Source of the DNA: an uncultured bacterium
GTDB taxonomy: Bacteria; Bacteroidota; Bacteroidia; Bacteroidales; Bacteroidaceae
NCBI GenBank assembly: GCA_946188155.1
Contig: CAMHUC010000001.1
Location: 110,921-174,920 of the forward strand
DNA length: 64,000 bases
Reading direction: 5' to 3'
How positions within the stretch are numbered: position 1 is the stretch's first letter; the number at the start of each line of letters is the position of its first letter. The position numbers and the translations under genes were made by a program. Below are positions 49,304-58,545 of this stretch, piece after piece. A model generated the notes under the pieces. That model was not told the DNA's origin. It worked only from the letters and a program-made list of their open reading frames with translations, and did not search any database.

Positions 49304-50057
49304 TTATCATCAAGCTCCAAATGCCGTGACAATGTTTAACTGAGTTTGTCATGTCTTTGATATTTTAATTGTTATTATCCTAATGTCTGCGATGGGCTGT
49401 TATCCGAATCGCGGTGCAAAGATGCGATTTAGCGAGTGCCAACAAACTCTTTTGATTGGCCGTGCGTGAGCATCTTCGCTGTTTGCGACGGCAAAGATAG
49501 ACAATGTTCTTCGCAGGGCGAAGCGAGCAGAGCTCGAGCGCATCACACAAATGGTCGGTTGAAATACTCCTTAATTCAACCGACCATTATTTAACGTTTA
49601 TGGCATGAAAGAAACTTTTTTGAAACTTTTTTCCTGCTACGAAAAAAGACTTCATCAGGCCATTGTACCTTTGTATCCGAAATGCCCACGCTACCCAAGA
49701 ATTGATCCCCTTGCGCTAATCGAAATTTAACTCCGTGTGGTGATAAGTTCCTAAAGCCTCACAGGTCATCTTCGTCCTCTATTTCCGGGGAGTAGTCTCT
49801 CCATTTTATATCAGAAGTGTATACGTAAATTTACCGTAAATTGGTAAAGACTCTTTTGATTCTGATTATTTAATATTTAAATTCTGTTACTTTTTCAACA
49901 CACCTGACTTCAGCGATGGGTCGCCCCAGTCTGTGTATGTGATTGCATCTACATAGAAAATTTCAAGAAAAGGGTGTCAGGGTGACAGAACACCCAGACA
50001 CCCTTTCTTTGAAAAATTCTAGTATGAGCATCTTCCACAGACTTAGCATGAAACGCT
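49304..50057. other. 750-bp gap without a supported gene
   Basis: No coding frame is supported. It contains a 13-bp perfect inverted repeat (49551-49563 with 49575-49587), a -7 box TACCTTTG at 49666-49673 pointing right with no gene after it, and a hairpin with 10-bp outer stem near 49975-50010 followed by TTTCTTTG. An unannotated small RNA is possible between the last two. Confidence 0.5.
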
Positions 50058-50768
50058 TTATTCAAGTATCGTCATATACTCGTCGTAGGTGATGTGTCGC
50101 CCGCCCATCGACTTGAAGAGCGAGGTCTCAAACTGACAGTCGATGAAGAGTCCGCCGACCGTTTCCATGGCTTTTGCCAGGTGGATGAGAGCAAGTTTTG
50201 AGGCGTTGGGAACTAGCGAGAACATACTCTCGCCGAAGAAGGCCCTGCGGAGGGTGACCCCGTAGAGGCCTCCCACGAGCCGGCGGCTCGGTGCGTCCGG
50301 GGAGTCCGAGATGTCTGGAGCACCCAGGGAGTCCGAGGTGTTCGCCCGCAGCGTCTCCCACACCTCAACGCTGGCAGCATAGCCCTGGCGGTGCAGGCGG
50401 GTGAAGGCTTCGATGATGTCAGGGCCTAGCCAGGCTCCGCTCTCCTCGTTGCGCCCCTGCGCCGTCGAGCAGCCGTGGATTACACCCTCGAAATCCTCAT
50501 TGACCGTCACTTCGTATCGCCTCTGACGAAGGAGCTGGCGCATGGAGTGGCTGACGTGTATCTCGCGGGGGAAGATGACGTAACGGTCGAGTGGGCAGTA
50601 CCAGTGCGGTTCCCGCTCCATGCTGAAGGAGTACCAAGGGAAGAAACCGTTGCTGTAAGCCAGCAGCAGGCGGTTCACCGACAGGTCGCCGCCGATGGCC
50701 ACCAGTCCGTCGTCCTCACCCCAGCGGGGATCGGGGAACCACAGATCATCATTCAGCTGCCAAACCAT
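50058..50768 (-). CDS. aat: Leucyl/phenylalanyl-tRNA-protein transferase
   Basis: A 236-aa enzyme that adds Leu or Phe to N-terminal Arg or Lys, making proteins substrates for ClpS-ClpAP. The family signature is clear (WFPDPRWGEDDGLVAIGGDL, SNGFFPWYSF, GCSTAQGRNEESGAWLG, LVGGLYGVTLRRAFFGESMF). An unusual insertion of about 20 residues (TSDSLGAPDISDSPDAPSR) interrupts the region after EVWETLRAN. It is encoded next to clpA and clpS, whose products act in the same N-degron pathway. Confidence 0.95.
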   Translation of the reverse strand: MVWQLNDDLWFPDPRWGEDDGLVAIGGDLSVNRLLLAYSNGFFPWYSFSMEREPHWYCPLDRYVIFPREIHVSHSMRQLLRQRRYEVTVNEDFEGVIHGCSTAQGRNEESGAWLGPDIIEAFTRLHRQGYAASVEVWETLRANTSDSLGAPDISDSPDAPSRRLVGGLYGVTLRRAFFGESMFSLVPNASKLALIHLAKAMETVGGLFIDCQFETSLFKSMGGRHITYDEYMTILE

Positions 50769-50792
50769 GGGGATTTACTATTTACGGATTTA

Positions 50793-53069
50793 CTATTTAC
50801 TATTAATTAGTAGTTTTCCGTCTGCGATGTCGATGGTCGCTTCGCCGCCCTGCTTCAGACTGCCGAAGAGAATCTCGCGCATTAGGAGCGGCTTCAGTTG
50901 CTGGGCGATGACGCGGTCCATCTCGCGGGCGCCGTATTCTGCCGTGTAGCCCTCTGCGAGCAGATGGTCGAAGGCCTCCGTCGTTAGGGTCATCTTTACC
51001 TGCCGCGCCTCCAGTTTGGCTTCCAGTTCACACAGTTTCTTCTTCAGGATGAGCGTAGCCATCTGCCTGTCCATATCACGGAACACGACGGCCCCCGACA
51101 GGCGGTTGAGGAATTCGGGCTTGAAGGTGCGCTTCACCTGCTTCATCATCGCCCCGCCACGGCTGACGGTGCTGCTGAACCCGATGCTCTGCGAGGCAAA
51201 CTGCGCTCCCGCGTTCGAGGTCATGATGAGCACCACGTTGCGGAAGTCGGCCTTGCGGCCCTTGTTGTCGGTCAGACGGGCGTAGTCCATCACCTGCAGC
51301 AGGATGTTGTAGATGTCCTGGTGCGCCTTCTCTATCTCGTCGAGCAGCAGCACGCAGTTGGGCGACTTGCGGATAGCGTCCGTCAGCAGGCCGCCGTCCT
51401 CGTAGCCCACGTAGCCCGCCGGCGAGCCGATGAGCTTGGCCACGGCGTGCTTCTCGGTATACTCGCTCATGTCGAAGCGTATCAGCTCGATGCCCAGCTC
51501 CCGTGCCAGCACGCGGGCCACCTCGGTCTTGCCCACGCCCGTGGGGCCAACGAAGAGCAGCGAGGCCAGTGGCTTGTTGTCGTCGAGCAGACCGGCGCGC
51601 GACATCTGCACCGCCTCCACCACCTGGCGTATGGCCTCGTCCTGTCCGTAGATCTGTGAGAGCATCCTGTCGCTCAGGGTCTCTAAACGCTGATAGTCAT
51701 CCTCCCCGGCCACGGCCAGGGCATCCACTTTGCACGTCTTCGACAGCACATCGGCAATATCGGCCTTAGTGATAAGTGAAGAGTGAATGAATTCTTCATT
51801 TGCCTCTGCTGCCGCTCCGGCCTCGTCGATAAGGTCGATAGCCTTGTCGGGCAGATAGCGGTCGTTGATATGCTTCGCGCTGGCTTCGACGGCGAAGTCG
51901 ATGGCCTCGTCATCATATCTCACCCCGTGGAACTCCTCATAGCGGGGCTGCAGCTGCCGGAGGATGTGCTTAGCCTCGTCGACTGTCGGCTCCGCGATGT
52001 CGATTTGTTGGAAACGACGGATGAGTCCCTTCGAGCGCGAGAAATGGCGGTTGTACTCCTCGTAGGTGGTGGAGCCGATGAAGCGGATGGAGCCTGTCTC
52101 CAGATAGGGCTTCAGCATGTTCGACGCATCCAGGGCACTGTCGCTGGTGGCCCCAGCGCCTACGAGGGTATGAATCTCGTCGATATATATGATGTTGTTG
52201 CTGCCCTCGCCCATCACGCCATCCATAATCTGCTTGATGCGGTTTTCGAAGTCGCCGCGGTACTGGGTGCCAGCCAGCAGCGTTCCCATGTCGAGCTGAT
52301 AGATACGGCTGCCCTTCAAGCGGGCAGGCACCCGGCCCTCTTCGATGAGCCGTGCCAGCCCCCAGACGAGGGCTGTCTTGCCCACGCCCGGCTCGCCCAC
52401 GTGCAGCGGGTTGTTCTTGTCGCGTCGGCAGAGCACTTGGATGGTGCGCCGCAGCTCCTGCTCCCTGCCGATGAGCGGGTTCTGCTGCTGGTAGAGGTCG
52501 TTCATGCAGGTGACCAGTCGTTTCCATCCCTCTTCCCGTCTCTCGTACTGCTGGTCGAAGTCGTCATCCTCATCCTCATCGTCCTCGTCGGCATGGTTCA
52601 TTACCTCCAGGTCGTGCTCCAGGATATCATCCAGCTCATAGGCGCTGATCAGTTCGCTCATAAAGTCGCTGTCCTCGCCGTTGATGGCTTCTTTCAGCAG
52701 ATAGCAGGCCCACGATTCGTCGATGTGCAGCAGCCCCATCACCAAGTGTGGAATGTCCAGCTCCTTGGCACTGCTGAAGTACACCTGCCTGCAGGCAATC
52801 TCAAGGATTTGCCCCAACTGTGCCGACGACTCTGGCTCGCACTCCACACTGTCGGGCACTCGCTCAAACTCCCTCAGCCGTTCAGCCACTTGCTCCTGCA
52901 GTGTCAGCGACTGGCTGAACTTGTTGAGAGCATGGGTGAAGTTGAATTCTTGTGTCAGCTCAAACAGCAGGTGCTCGGGCGTGACAAACTCATGTCGGCT
53001 GTCCTTCGCATGGCGATATGCCTCGCTCAGTATCTGAGCTGCTCGCTTCGATTGTCTTATTTCTGCCAT
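50793..53069 (-). CDS. clpA: ATP-dependent Clp protease ATP-binding subunit ClpA
   Basis: A 758-aa double AAA+ unfoldase. The N-domain is followed by an acidic linker (EDEDDDFD). D1 has Walker A GEPGVGKT near residue 225; D2 has GPTGVGKT near residue 508. The length and the ClpS neighbour identify ClpA rather than ClpB or ClpC. It starts 6 bp after the clpS stop in the same operon. Confidence 0.95.
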   Translation of the reverse strand: MAEIRQSKRAAQILSEAYRHAKDSRHEFVTPEHLLFELTQEFNFTHALNKFSQSLTLQEQVAERLREFERVPDSVECEPESSAQLGQILEIACRQVYFSSAKELDIPHLVMGLLHIDESWACYLLKEAINGEDSDFMSELISAYELDDILEHDLEVMNHADEDDEDEDDDFDQQYERREEGWKRLVTCMNDLYQQQNPLIGREQELRRTIQVLCRRDKNNPLHVGEPGVGKTALVWGLARLIEEGRVPARLKGSRIYQLDMGTLLAGTQYRGDFENRIKQIMDGVMGEGSNNIIYIDEIHTLVGAGATSDSALDASNMLKPYLETGSIRFIGSTTYEEYNRHFSRSKGLIRRFQQIDIAEPTVDEAKHILRQLQPRYEEFHGVRYDDEAIDFAVEASAKHINDRYLPDKAIDLIDEAGAAAEANEEFIHSSLITKADIADVLSKTCKVDALAVAGEDDYQRLETLSDRMLSQIYGQDEAIRQVVEAVQMSRAGLLDDNKPLASLLFVGPTGVGKTEVARVLARELGIELIRFDMSEYTEKHAVAKLIGSPAGYVGYEDGGLLTDAIRKSPNCVLLLDEIEKAHQDIYNILLQVMDYARLTDNKGRKADFRNVVLIMTSNAGAQFASQSIGFSSTVSRGGAMMKQVKRTFKPEFLNRLSGAVVFRDMDRQMATLILKKKLCELEAKLEARQVKMTLTTEAFDHLLAEGYTAEYGAREMDRVIAQQLKPLLMREILFGSLKQGGEATIDIADGKLLINSK

Positions 53070-53075
53070 ACCACT

Positions 53076-53384
53076 TTATTCCTCCTCTGGTTCAACGGTC
53101 AGCCGCAGCGGATAGCCCTGCTCGCGTGCCATGTTGGTGGCCTTGCGGGTCTTCGACACAGCGATGTCGTAGCTGTAGATGCCCACCACGGCCTTGTCGG
53201 AGTGGTGTACCTGTAGCATGAGCGTCTCGGCCTCCTCGCGGCTTTTCAGAAACACCTCGACCAGTATTGTCACCACGAACTCCATCGTGGTGAAGTCGTC
53301 GTTGTAGATGATCACCTTATATCGTCGCGGCTCCTTCAGGTTCGTGCGCTGTCTTTCTTTTAGTTGTGACTGTTCTCTTGCCAT
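53076..53384 (-). CDS. clpS: ClpS adaptor
   Basis: A 102-aa adaptor that binds N-degrons and delivers them to ClpA. The characteristic KVIIYNDDFTTMEFVV segment is present, as is VHHSDKAVVGIYSYDIAVSK. It is upstream of clpA in the same direction. Confidence 0.95.
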   Translation of the reverse strand: MAREQSQLKERQRTNLKEPRRYKVIIYNDDFTTMEFVVTILVEVFLKSREEAETLMLQVHHSDKAVVGIYSYDIAVSKTRKATNMAREQGYPLRLTVEPEEE

Positions 53385-53401
53385 AATTGATATTGTTCAG
53401 A

Positions 53402-53716
53402 TTATTCCTCCGAGTAGTTCTCGCGGATGTAGCGCCCCAGGTCGTTGTCCTTGTTGCGCTCGGCACAGCGTAGGATGGCCTGCTTCATCACTCGGTCGAT
53501 GCTGTCGATGTCGTGCATCAGGCTTTTTTGCGTGGCCTCGGTGGTGGTGCCGCTCATCTGCAGGGCGTTGACGATGTTCTGTATCTTCCGGCTACAGTTG
53601 GTGATGGTGTCGTTGAGGGCTTCCCACTCGCGTTCCATCTGGCGGTTTTGGAAAGACTGGCAGCCGTCTGCCATGAGGCAAACGGCTGCAATGACGAAAT
53701 ACTTGACGCTTTTCAC
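53402..53716 (-). CDS. Small lipoprotein
   Basis: A 104-aa protein with a lipoprotein signal (KYFVIAAVCLMADGC, lipid Cys at residue 19), followed by helical, coiled-coil-like sequence. No known domain. It lies between prs and clpS in the same direction, probably in the same transcript. Confidence 0.7.
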   Translation of the reverse strand: MKSVKYFVIAAVCLMADGCQSFQNRQMEREWEALNDTITNCSRKIQNIVNALQMSGTTTEATQKSLMHDIDSIDRVMKQAILRCAERNKDNDLGRYIRENYSEE

Positions 53717-53718
53717 TT

Positions 53719-54651
53719 TTAAATCAGATAGAGGTCGCTGATGCTTTCGTTGCGTATGACGCGCCGTATGGCCTCAGCGAAGGTTTCGGCCACTGACAGC
53801 TGCTTGACCTTGGCACAGCGCTGGGTGTAGGGGATGGAGTCGGTGAATACTATCTCCTCGAGTGCCGACTCCTGTACGCGATCGCTTGCTGGTCCGCTCA
53901 TCACGCAGTGGCTGGCGCAGGCCCTTACCGTCTTGGCACCGTGCTCCTTCATCAGGTCGGCAGCCTTGGTGATGGTGCCAGCGGTGTCGACCATGTCGTC
54001 GATAATCACCACGTTCTTGCCTTCCACTTCGCCGATGATCTGCATGGATGCTACCACGTTGGCACGGGCGCGCGTCTTGTTGCAGAGCACCAACGGGCAG
54101 CCGAGGTACTTGGCATAGGTGTTGGCGCGCTTGGAACCGCCCACGTCGGGTGAGGCGATGACGAGGTTGTCGAGGTGCAGGCTCTGCAGGTAGGGCAGTA
54201 TGACGCCCGAAGCATAGAGATGGTCGACGGGTACGTCGAAGAATCCCTGGATTTGGTCTGCGTGCAGGTCCATGGTGATGACGCGGTTGACGCCGGCCAC
54301 ACTGAGCAGGTCGGCCACCAGTTTGGCGCCGATGCTGACGCGCGGTTTGTCCTTTCGGTCCTGACGCGCCCATCCGAAATAGGGGATGACGGCATTGATG
54401 GTACGCGCCGATGCTCGCTTGGCAGCATCGATCATCAGTAGTAGCTCCATCAGGTTGTCGCTGTTAGGGAATGTGCTCTGTACGAGGAAGATGTCGCGTC
54501 CGCGTATGCTCTCTTCATAGCTGACGGCGAACTCCCCGTCGGAGAACTTGGTGATGAGCAGCTGGCCCAACGGGCATCCCAGACTTTGGCAGATTTTCTC
54601 TGCGAGGTATCTCGTGGCTGTACCCGAGAAAACCATGTACGAATCGGTCAT
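53719..54651 (-). CDS. prs: Ribose-phosphate pyrophosphokinase
   Basis: A 310-aa enzyme that makes PRPP from ribose 5-phosphate and ATP. Diagnostic segments are KFSDGEFAVSYEESIRGRD, RKDKPRVSIGAKLVADLL, DLHADQIQGFFDVPVDHL and the PRPP loop NVVIIDDMVDTAGTI. Of full length. Confidence 0.95.
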   Translation of the reverse strand: MTDSYMVFSGTATRYLAEKICQSLGCPLGQLLITKFSDGEFAVSYEESIRGRDIFLVQSTFPNSDNLMELLLMIDAAKRASARTINAVIPYFGWARQDRKDKPRVSIGAKLVADLLSVAGVNRVITMDLHADQIQGFFDVPVDHLYASGVILPYLQSLHLDNLVIASPDVGGSKRANTYAKYLGCPLVLCNKTRARANVVASMQIIGEVEGKNVVIIDDMVDTAGTITKAADLMKEHGAKTVRACASHCVMSGPASDRVQESALEEIVFTDSIPYTQRCAKVKQLSVAETFAEAIRRVIRNESISDLYLI

Positions 54652-54692
54652 GATATTTACTATTTACTGTTATTACTTTATTCAATACTTAA

Positions 54693-55301
54693 TTAATCGA
54701 CGGCTTTCTTCAGTCGCTCGAAGTGGAGCAGCAACTCCTTGTAGTCGAGTTCGTTGTGGATGTCGAAGCGTTTCCACAGGTCGCCGCAGATGACGACTCC
54801 GCCGAAGCCCAGTTCGCGGATGATTTTGATATTGTCGATATTGATGCCGCCCAGCGCATAGACCTTCTTGTCGATGAGTCCCTTCTGTGCTGCATCAGTC
54901 AGTTGGTCGATGGTGAAGTTGGACTTCTCCTCCTTGATGGTTTGACTGTCGAACACGGGGTGCAGGAACACGTAGTTGCAGTCGCGCTTGGTGTCCTTCA
55001 GCTCACTGATGGCGTGGCATGTGCGGCTGATGTTGCCACGGTAGCCAGTGGGTGGCTCCGTATATGCATCGTCGATGTGGATGCCTCTGAGCTTGAATTC
55101 CTCTTTCAGGTAGAAGTGGTTGTGGACGGTGGTCTTGCTCGCCCATTCTTCGCCCAGAAGTGTCAGCAGCCTCTCGGAGTACATGGGTGAGGAGCCTGGT
55201 TTGTGCAGGTGCAGGCTGTCCAATCCCTCTTCGAACAGGTTGGTGAGTATCTTGTCTTCCTCCACGAAAAACGTGGGTCTTGTCATAACTATTAACTTCA
55301 T
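54693..55301 (-). CDS. Thiamine-phosphate synthase-like protein
   Basis: A 202-aa TIM-barrel protein related to thiamine phosphate synthase (ThiE/TenI). Start MKLIVMTRPTFF, with LHLHKPG, a conserved SRTCHAISEL, and the phosphate-binding YALGGINIDNIKIIRELGFGGVV. Other thi genes are not nearby, so a TenI-like or divergent role is possible. Confidence 0.8.
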   Translation of the reverse strand: MKLIVMTRPTFFVEEDKILTNLFEEGLDSLHLHKPGSSPMYSERLLTLLGEEWASKTTVHNHFYLKEEFKLRGIHIDDAYTEPPTGYRGNISRTCHAISELKDTKRDCNYVFLHPVFDSQTIKEEKSNFTIDQLTDAAQKGLIDKKVYALGGINIDNIKIIRELGFGGVVICGDLWKRFDIHNELDYKELLLHFERLKKAVD

Positions 55302-55412
55302 TTTCTTGCGTAATGACTCTTTCTGAAGTGCAAACTTACACAAAAATTCTGATAAAACGCCTTAATCGGTAAAAAAAATAGTTTTCTGAGGGTATCTTTC
55401 GGAAAAAATACG

Positions 55413-55420
55413 TAATTTTG
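55413..55420 (+). promoter_or_regulatory. Promoter of fabD
   Basis: TAATTTTG, about 60 bp before the start of fabD. Confidence 0.65.
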
Positions 55421-55482
55421 CACCTTGAAATCGCGAAAACAAGGTAAAATAGTTAAAAGGTAAAAACGTAAAAAGGAAGAAA

Positions 55483-56373
55483 ATGAAAGCATTCGTATTT
55501 CCCGGACAGGGAGCACAGTTTGTAGGAATGGGTAAAGAACTTTATGAAAACAACCCGTTGGCCAAAGACCTATTTGAGAAGGCAAATGATATTCTCGGCT
55601 ATCGCATCACCGACATCATGTTTGATGGCACTGACGAGGAGCTGAAGCAGACGAAGGTGACCCAGCCGGCTGTATTCCTTCATAGCGTCATTTCTGCCCT
55701 CTGCATGGGCGAGGCCTTTAAGCCGGAGATGGTGGCCGGCCACTCGCTGGGTGAGTTCTCTGCTCTGACGGCTGCCGGTGCTCTGAGCTTTGAGGACGGC
55801 TTGAAGCTGGTGTATGCTCGTGCGATGGCTATGCAGAAGGCCTGCGAGGCTCAGCCCTCGACGATGGCAGCCATCATTGCTCTGCCCGACGCGAAGATTG
55901 AGGAGGTGTGCCAGGAGGTGAGCAAGATGGGCAAGGGTGTGGTGGTTCCCGCCAACTACAACTGCCCTGGTCAGTTGGTCATCTCGGGTAATATAGAGGC
56001 CATCAATGAGGCCTGCGAGCAGCTGAAGGCCGCCGGTGCGAAGCGTGCCTTGCCGCTGAAAGTGGGCGGTGCGTTCCACTCTCCGCTGATGCAGCCTGCC
56101 AAGGACGAGCTTCAGGCCGCCATCGAGCAGACTGAGATCAAGGCCCCCAAGTGCGCTGTGTATCAGAACGTCGACGGCAAGCCCCACACTGACCCCTCAG
56201 AGATCAAGCAGAACCTGATAGCCCAGCTGACGAGCAGTGTGCGCTGGACGCAGAGTGTGCAGAACATGATTGCCGACGGTGCCGATGATTTCACAGAGTG
56301 TGGTCCCGGCAAGGCCCTGCAGGGCATGATTGGCAAGATTAACAAGGAAGTGTCAGCCCATGGCATCGAGTAA
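55483..56373 (+). CDS. fabD: Malonyl-CoA:ACP transacylase
   Basis: A 296-aa acyltransferase that loads malonyl groups on ACP for fatty-acid synthesis. It starts MKAFVFPGQGAQFVGMG; the nucleophile motif is GHSLGEFSAL with S88. Its end overlaps the next gene by 14 bp, suggesting coupling. Confidence 0.95.
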   Translation: MKAFVFPGQGAQFVGMGKELYENNPLAKDLFEKANDILGYRITDIMFDGTDEELKQTKVTQPAVFLHSVISALCMGEAFKPEMVAGHSLGEFSALTAAGALSFEDGLKLVYARAMAMQKACEAQPSTMAAIIALPDAKIEEVCQEVSKMGKGVVVPANYNCPGQLVISGNIEAINEACEQLKAAGAKRALPLKVGGAFHSPLMQPAKDELQAAIEQTEIKAPKCAVYQNVDGKPHTDPSEIKQNLIAQLTSSVRWTQSVQNMIADGADDFTECGPGKALQGMIGKINKEVSAHGIE

Positions 56374-58015
56374 AATTGTCATTTACCAAATCTTCACGAG
56401 GCTCTACGGCAACCGTAATACTACCCGTAAGGAGTATGGCACGATTGAGGAGAACGGGTGCGGAAAGCTGAATGACCTGACCCCTGTAGTGCTGAAGGGC
56501 CTTGTGGAGATGGGTGTGACGCACGTATGGTATACGGGCATCATCCGTCATGCCACACAGACAGATTACTCGGCATACGGCATCCCCAAGAATCATCCGG
56601 CCATCGTCAAGGGCAGGGCTGGTTCGCCTTACGCCATCACCGACTATTACGACGTAGACCCCGACTTGGCCGAGGATGTGGACAGGCGCATGGAGGAGTT
56701 TGAACTGCTTGTGGAGCGTTCGCACAAGGCAGGTCTGAAAGTGATTATCGACTTTGTGCCCAATCACGTGGCCCGCCAGTACCACTCCCTCTGTAAGCCG
56801 GACGGGGTGAAAGACCTGGGCGAGGGGGATAATCCCCAACTGGGCTTTGACCCTCAGAACAACTTCTACTATTGTCCCGGTGAGCGATTCACGCCCTACT
56901 TCGACCTATGGCATGACGAGCCAGAGCCTTACCTCGAGGAGCCTGCCAAGGCCACTGGCAATGACTGCTTCCACAATGCACCGGGCACGAACGACTGGTA
57001 TGAAACGGTGAAACTGAATTATGGTGTGGACTACTATGCCGGGAGGGTGGGGCACTTCACCCCGATTCCCGACACGTGGAGCAAAATGACCGACATTCTG
57101 CTCTTTTGGGCAAAGAAGGGTGTCGACGGCTTCCGCTGCGACATGGCCGAGATGGTGCCAGCCGAGTTTTGGCAGTGGGCTACGGACAAGGTGAAGTATG
57201 CTTATCCTGACAAGGTGTTTATAGGTGAGGTGTATAATCCTGCCGAATATCGCCGGTATCTCGCTGCCGGCTTCGACTACCTGTACGACAAGGTGGGCAT
57301 GTATGACACCTTGCGCGATGTCATCTGCTGCCATCAGTCAGCCCATGCCATCACGGGAGCCTGGCAGGCCACCGACGATATCCGCGACCACATGCTCTAT
57401 TTCCTGGAGAACCACGACGAGCAGCGCATAGCGAGCAGTTTCTTTGCTGGCGATGGTCGCAAGGGGGTGCCCGGACTGGTGGTGTCAGCCCTGCTACAGC
57501 AGAACCCCTTGATGATCTATGCCGGTCAGGAGTATGGCGAGCGTGGCATGGACAAGGAGGGTTTCAGCGGTCATGACGGACGAACCACCATCTTCGACTA
57601 CTGGAGCATAGATACCCTGGTGCGTGCTGCAAATCGCAAGCTGACGGCAGAGGAGAAGGCTCTGAAGGCTATATATAATAAGGTGGTGGGCATCGCCAGG
57701 AGCGAGAGGGCCGTCGCCGATGGCAGTTCTTTCGATTTGATGTACGTTAACGCGCATCTGCAGCATCAGTATGCTTTCCTGCGCAAGGCTGGTGCGGAGG
57801 TGTTGCTGGTGGTGGCCAATTTCTCGGAGATGCCTGTTGATATCAGTGTTAACATCCCCGGTCATGCCTTCGACTACCTTGGACTCAAGGAGAAGAATGC
57901 ACAGGCAACCGACCTCCTGACTGGCGAGAAGATGAGCCTGCAGCTGAAGCGTGACGAGGCTGTCAGCGTCGGCATTGCTGCGCAGGATGCTGTAGTCCTG
58001 AAATTCAAGGCTTAG
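56360..58015 (+). CDS. GH13 alpha-amylase family enzyme
   Basis: A 551-aa glycoside hydrolase of family 13. The catalytic triad is visible: D261 in GFRCDMAEM, E290 in FIGEVYNP and D353 in ENHDEQRI. KVIIDFVPNHVAR is the first conserved region. No signal peptide is present, so it is probably a cytoplasmic or periplasmic alpha-glucan enzyme. The C-terminal beta domain follows residue 460. The ATG at 56360 is used. Confidence 0.93.
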   Translation: MASSKIVIYQIFTRLYGNRNTTRKEYGTIEENGCGKLNDLTPVVLKGLVEMGVTHVWYTGIIRHATQTDYSAYGIPKNHPAIVKGRAGSPYAITDYYDVDPDLAEDVDRRMEEFELLVERSHKAGLKVIIDFVPNHVARQYHSLCKPDGVKDLGEGDNPQLGFDPQNNFYYCPGERFTPYFDLWHDEPEPYLEEPAKATGNDCFHNAPGTNDWYETVKLNYGVDYYAGRVGHFTPIPDTWSKMTDILLFWAKKGVDGFRCDMAEMVPAEFWQWATDKVKYAYPDKVFIGEVYNPAEYRRYLAAGFDYLYDKVGMYDTLRDVICCHQSAHAITGAWQATDDIRDHMLYFLENHDEQRIASSFFAGDGRKGVPGLVVSALLQQNPLMIYAGQEYGERGMDKEGFSGHDGRTTIFDYWSIDTLVRAANRKLTAEEKALKAIYNKVVGIARSERAVADGSSFDLMYVNAHLQHQYAFLRKAGAEVLLVVANFSEMPVDISVNIPGHAFDYLGLKEKNAQATDLLTGEKMSLQLKRDEAVSVGIAAQDAVVLKFKA

Positions 58016-58023
58016 ACAAAAAT

Positions 58024-58488
58024 ATGGCAGACTATATTCTAAACGAGCACAATAAGGAAGAGTTCCCGCCTGCGCATACGGCAGAGCATCTGCTGAATCA
58101 GACGATGATTCGCATCTTCGGCTGTGAGCGGTCGTATAATGCGCATATCGAGCGTAAGAAGAGCAAGATGAGCTTCCGTCTGGACCACAAGCCTTCGCGA
58201 CAGGAGGAAAAGGAGATTGAGCGGCGCATGAACGAGTTGATTGACGAGGACTTGCCCGTCACTTTCGAGTTTGTAACCCGTGATGAACTGCCCGAAGAAG
58301 TCAGTCTCGACCGTCTGCCAGAAGATGCCTCGGATACTATCCGGCTGGTGCGCATTGGCGACTATGACGTATGCCCGTGCATTGGTAAGCATGTGCGAAG
58401 TACATCGCAGATAGGCCGTTTCGAGATGCTCGGCACCAATTGGGATGAGCACGAACGGTCGTTTCGAGTCAGGTTTAAGATTGTATGA
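58024..58488 (+). CDS. AlaX-like tRNA-editing domain protein
   Basis: A 154-aa protein with HTAEHLLNQ (H18, H22) and CPCIGKHVRSTSQIG, the zinc-binding pattern of the threonyl/alanyl-tRNA synthetase second additional domain. Stand-alone versions (AlaX) hydrolyse mischarged Ser- or Gly-tRNA(Ala). It starts 8 bp after the amylase gene. Confidence 0.85.
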   Translation: MADYILNEHNKEEFPPAHTAEHLLNQTMIRIFGCERSYNAHIERKKSKMSFRLDHKPSRQEEKEIERRMNELIDEDLPVTFEFVTRDELPEEVSLDRLPEDASDTIRLVRIGDYDVCPCIGKHVRSTSQIGRFEMLGTNWDEHERSFRVRFKIV

Positions 58489-58491
58489 ACA

Positions 58492-58527
58492 AGAAATCTC
58501 CGGCAAAATGGCATGCCGGAGATTTCT
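58492..58527. terminator. Bidirectional terminator
   Basis: A 14-bp perfect stem AGAAATCTCCGGCA/TGCCGGAGATTTCT with an 8-nt loop, between convergent genes. Confidence 0.85.
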
Positions 58528-58545
58528 GTTTATTTAGAAGAGTAC

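Noticed and set aside
51783..53216. 477-aa plus-strand frame
   Set aside because: Antisense to clpA, which is identified by two Walker motifs; GC-rich codon bias keeps it open.
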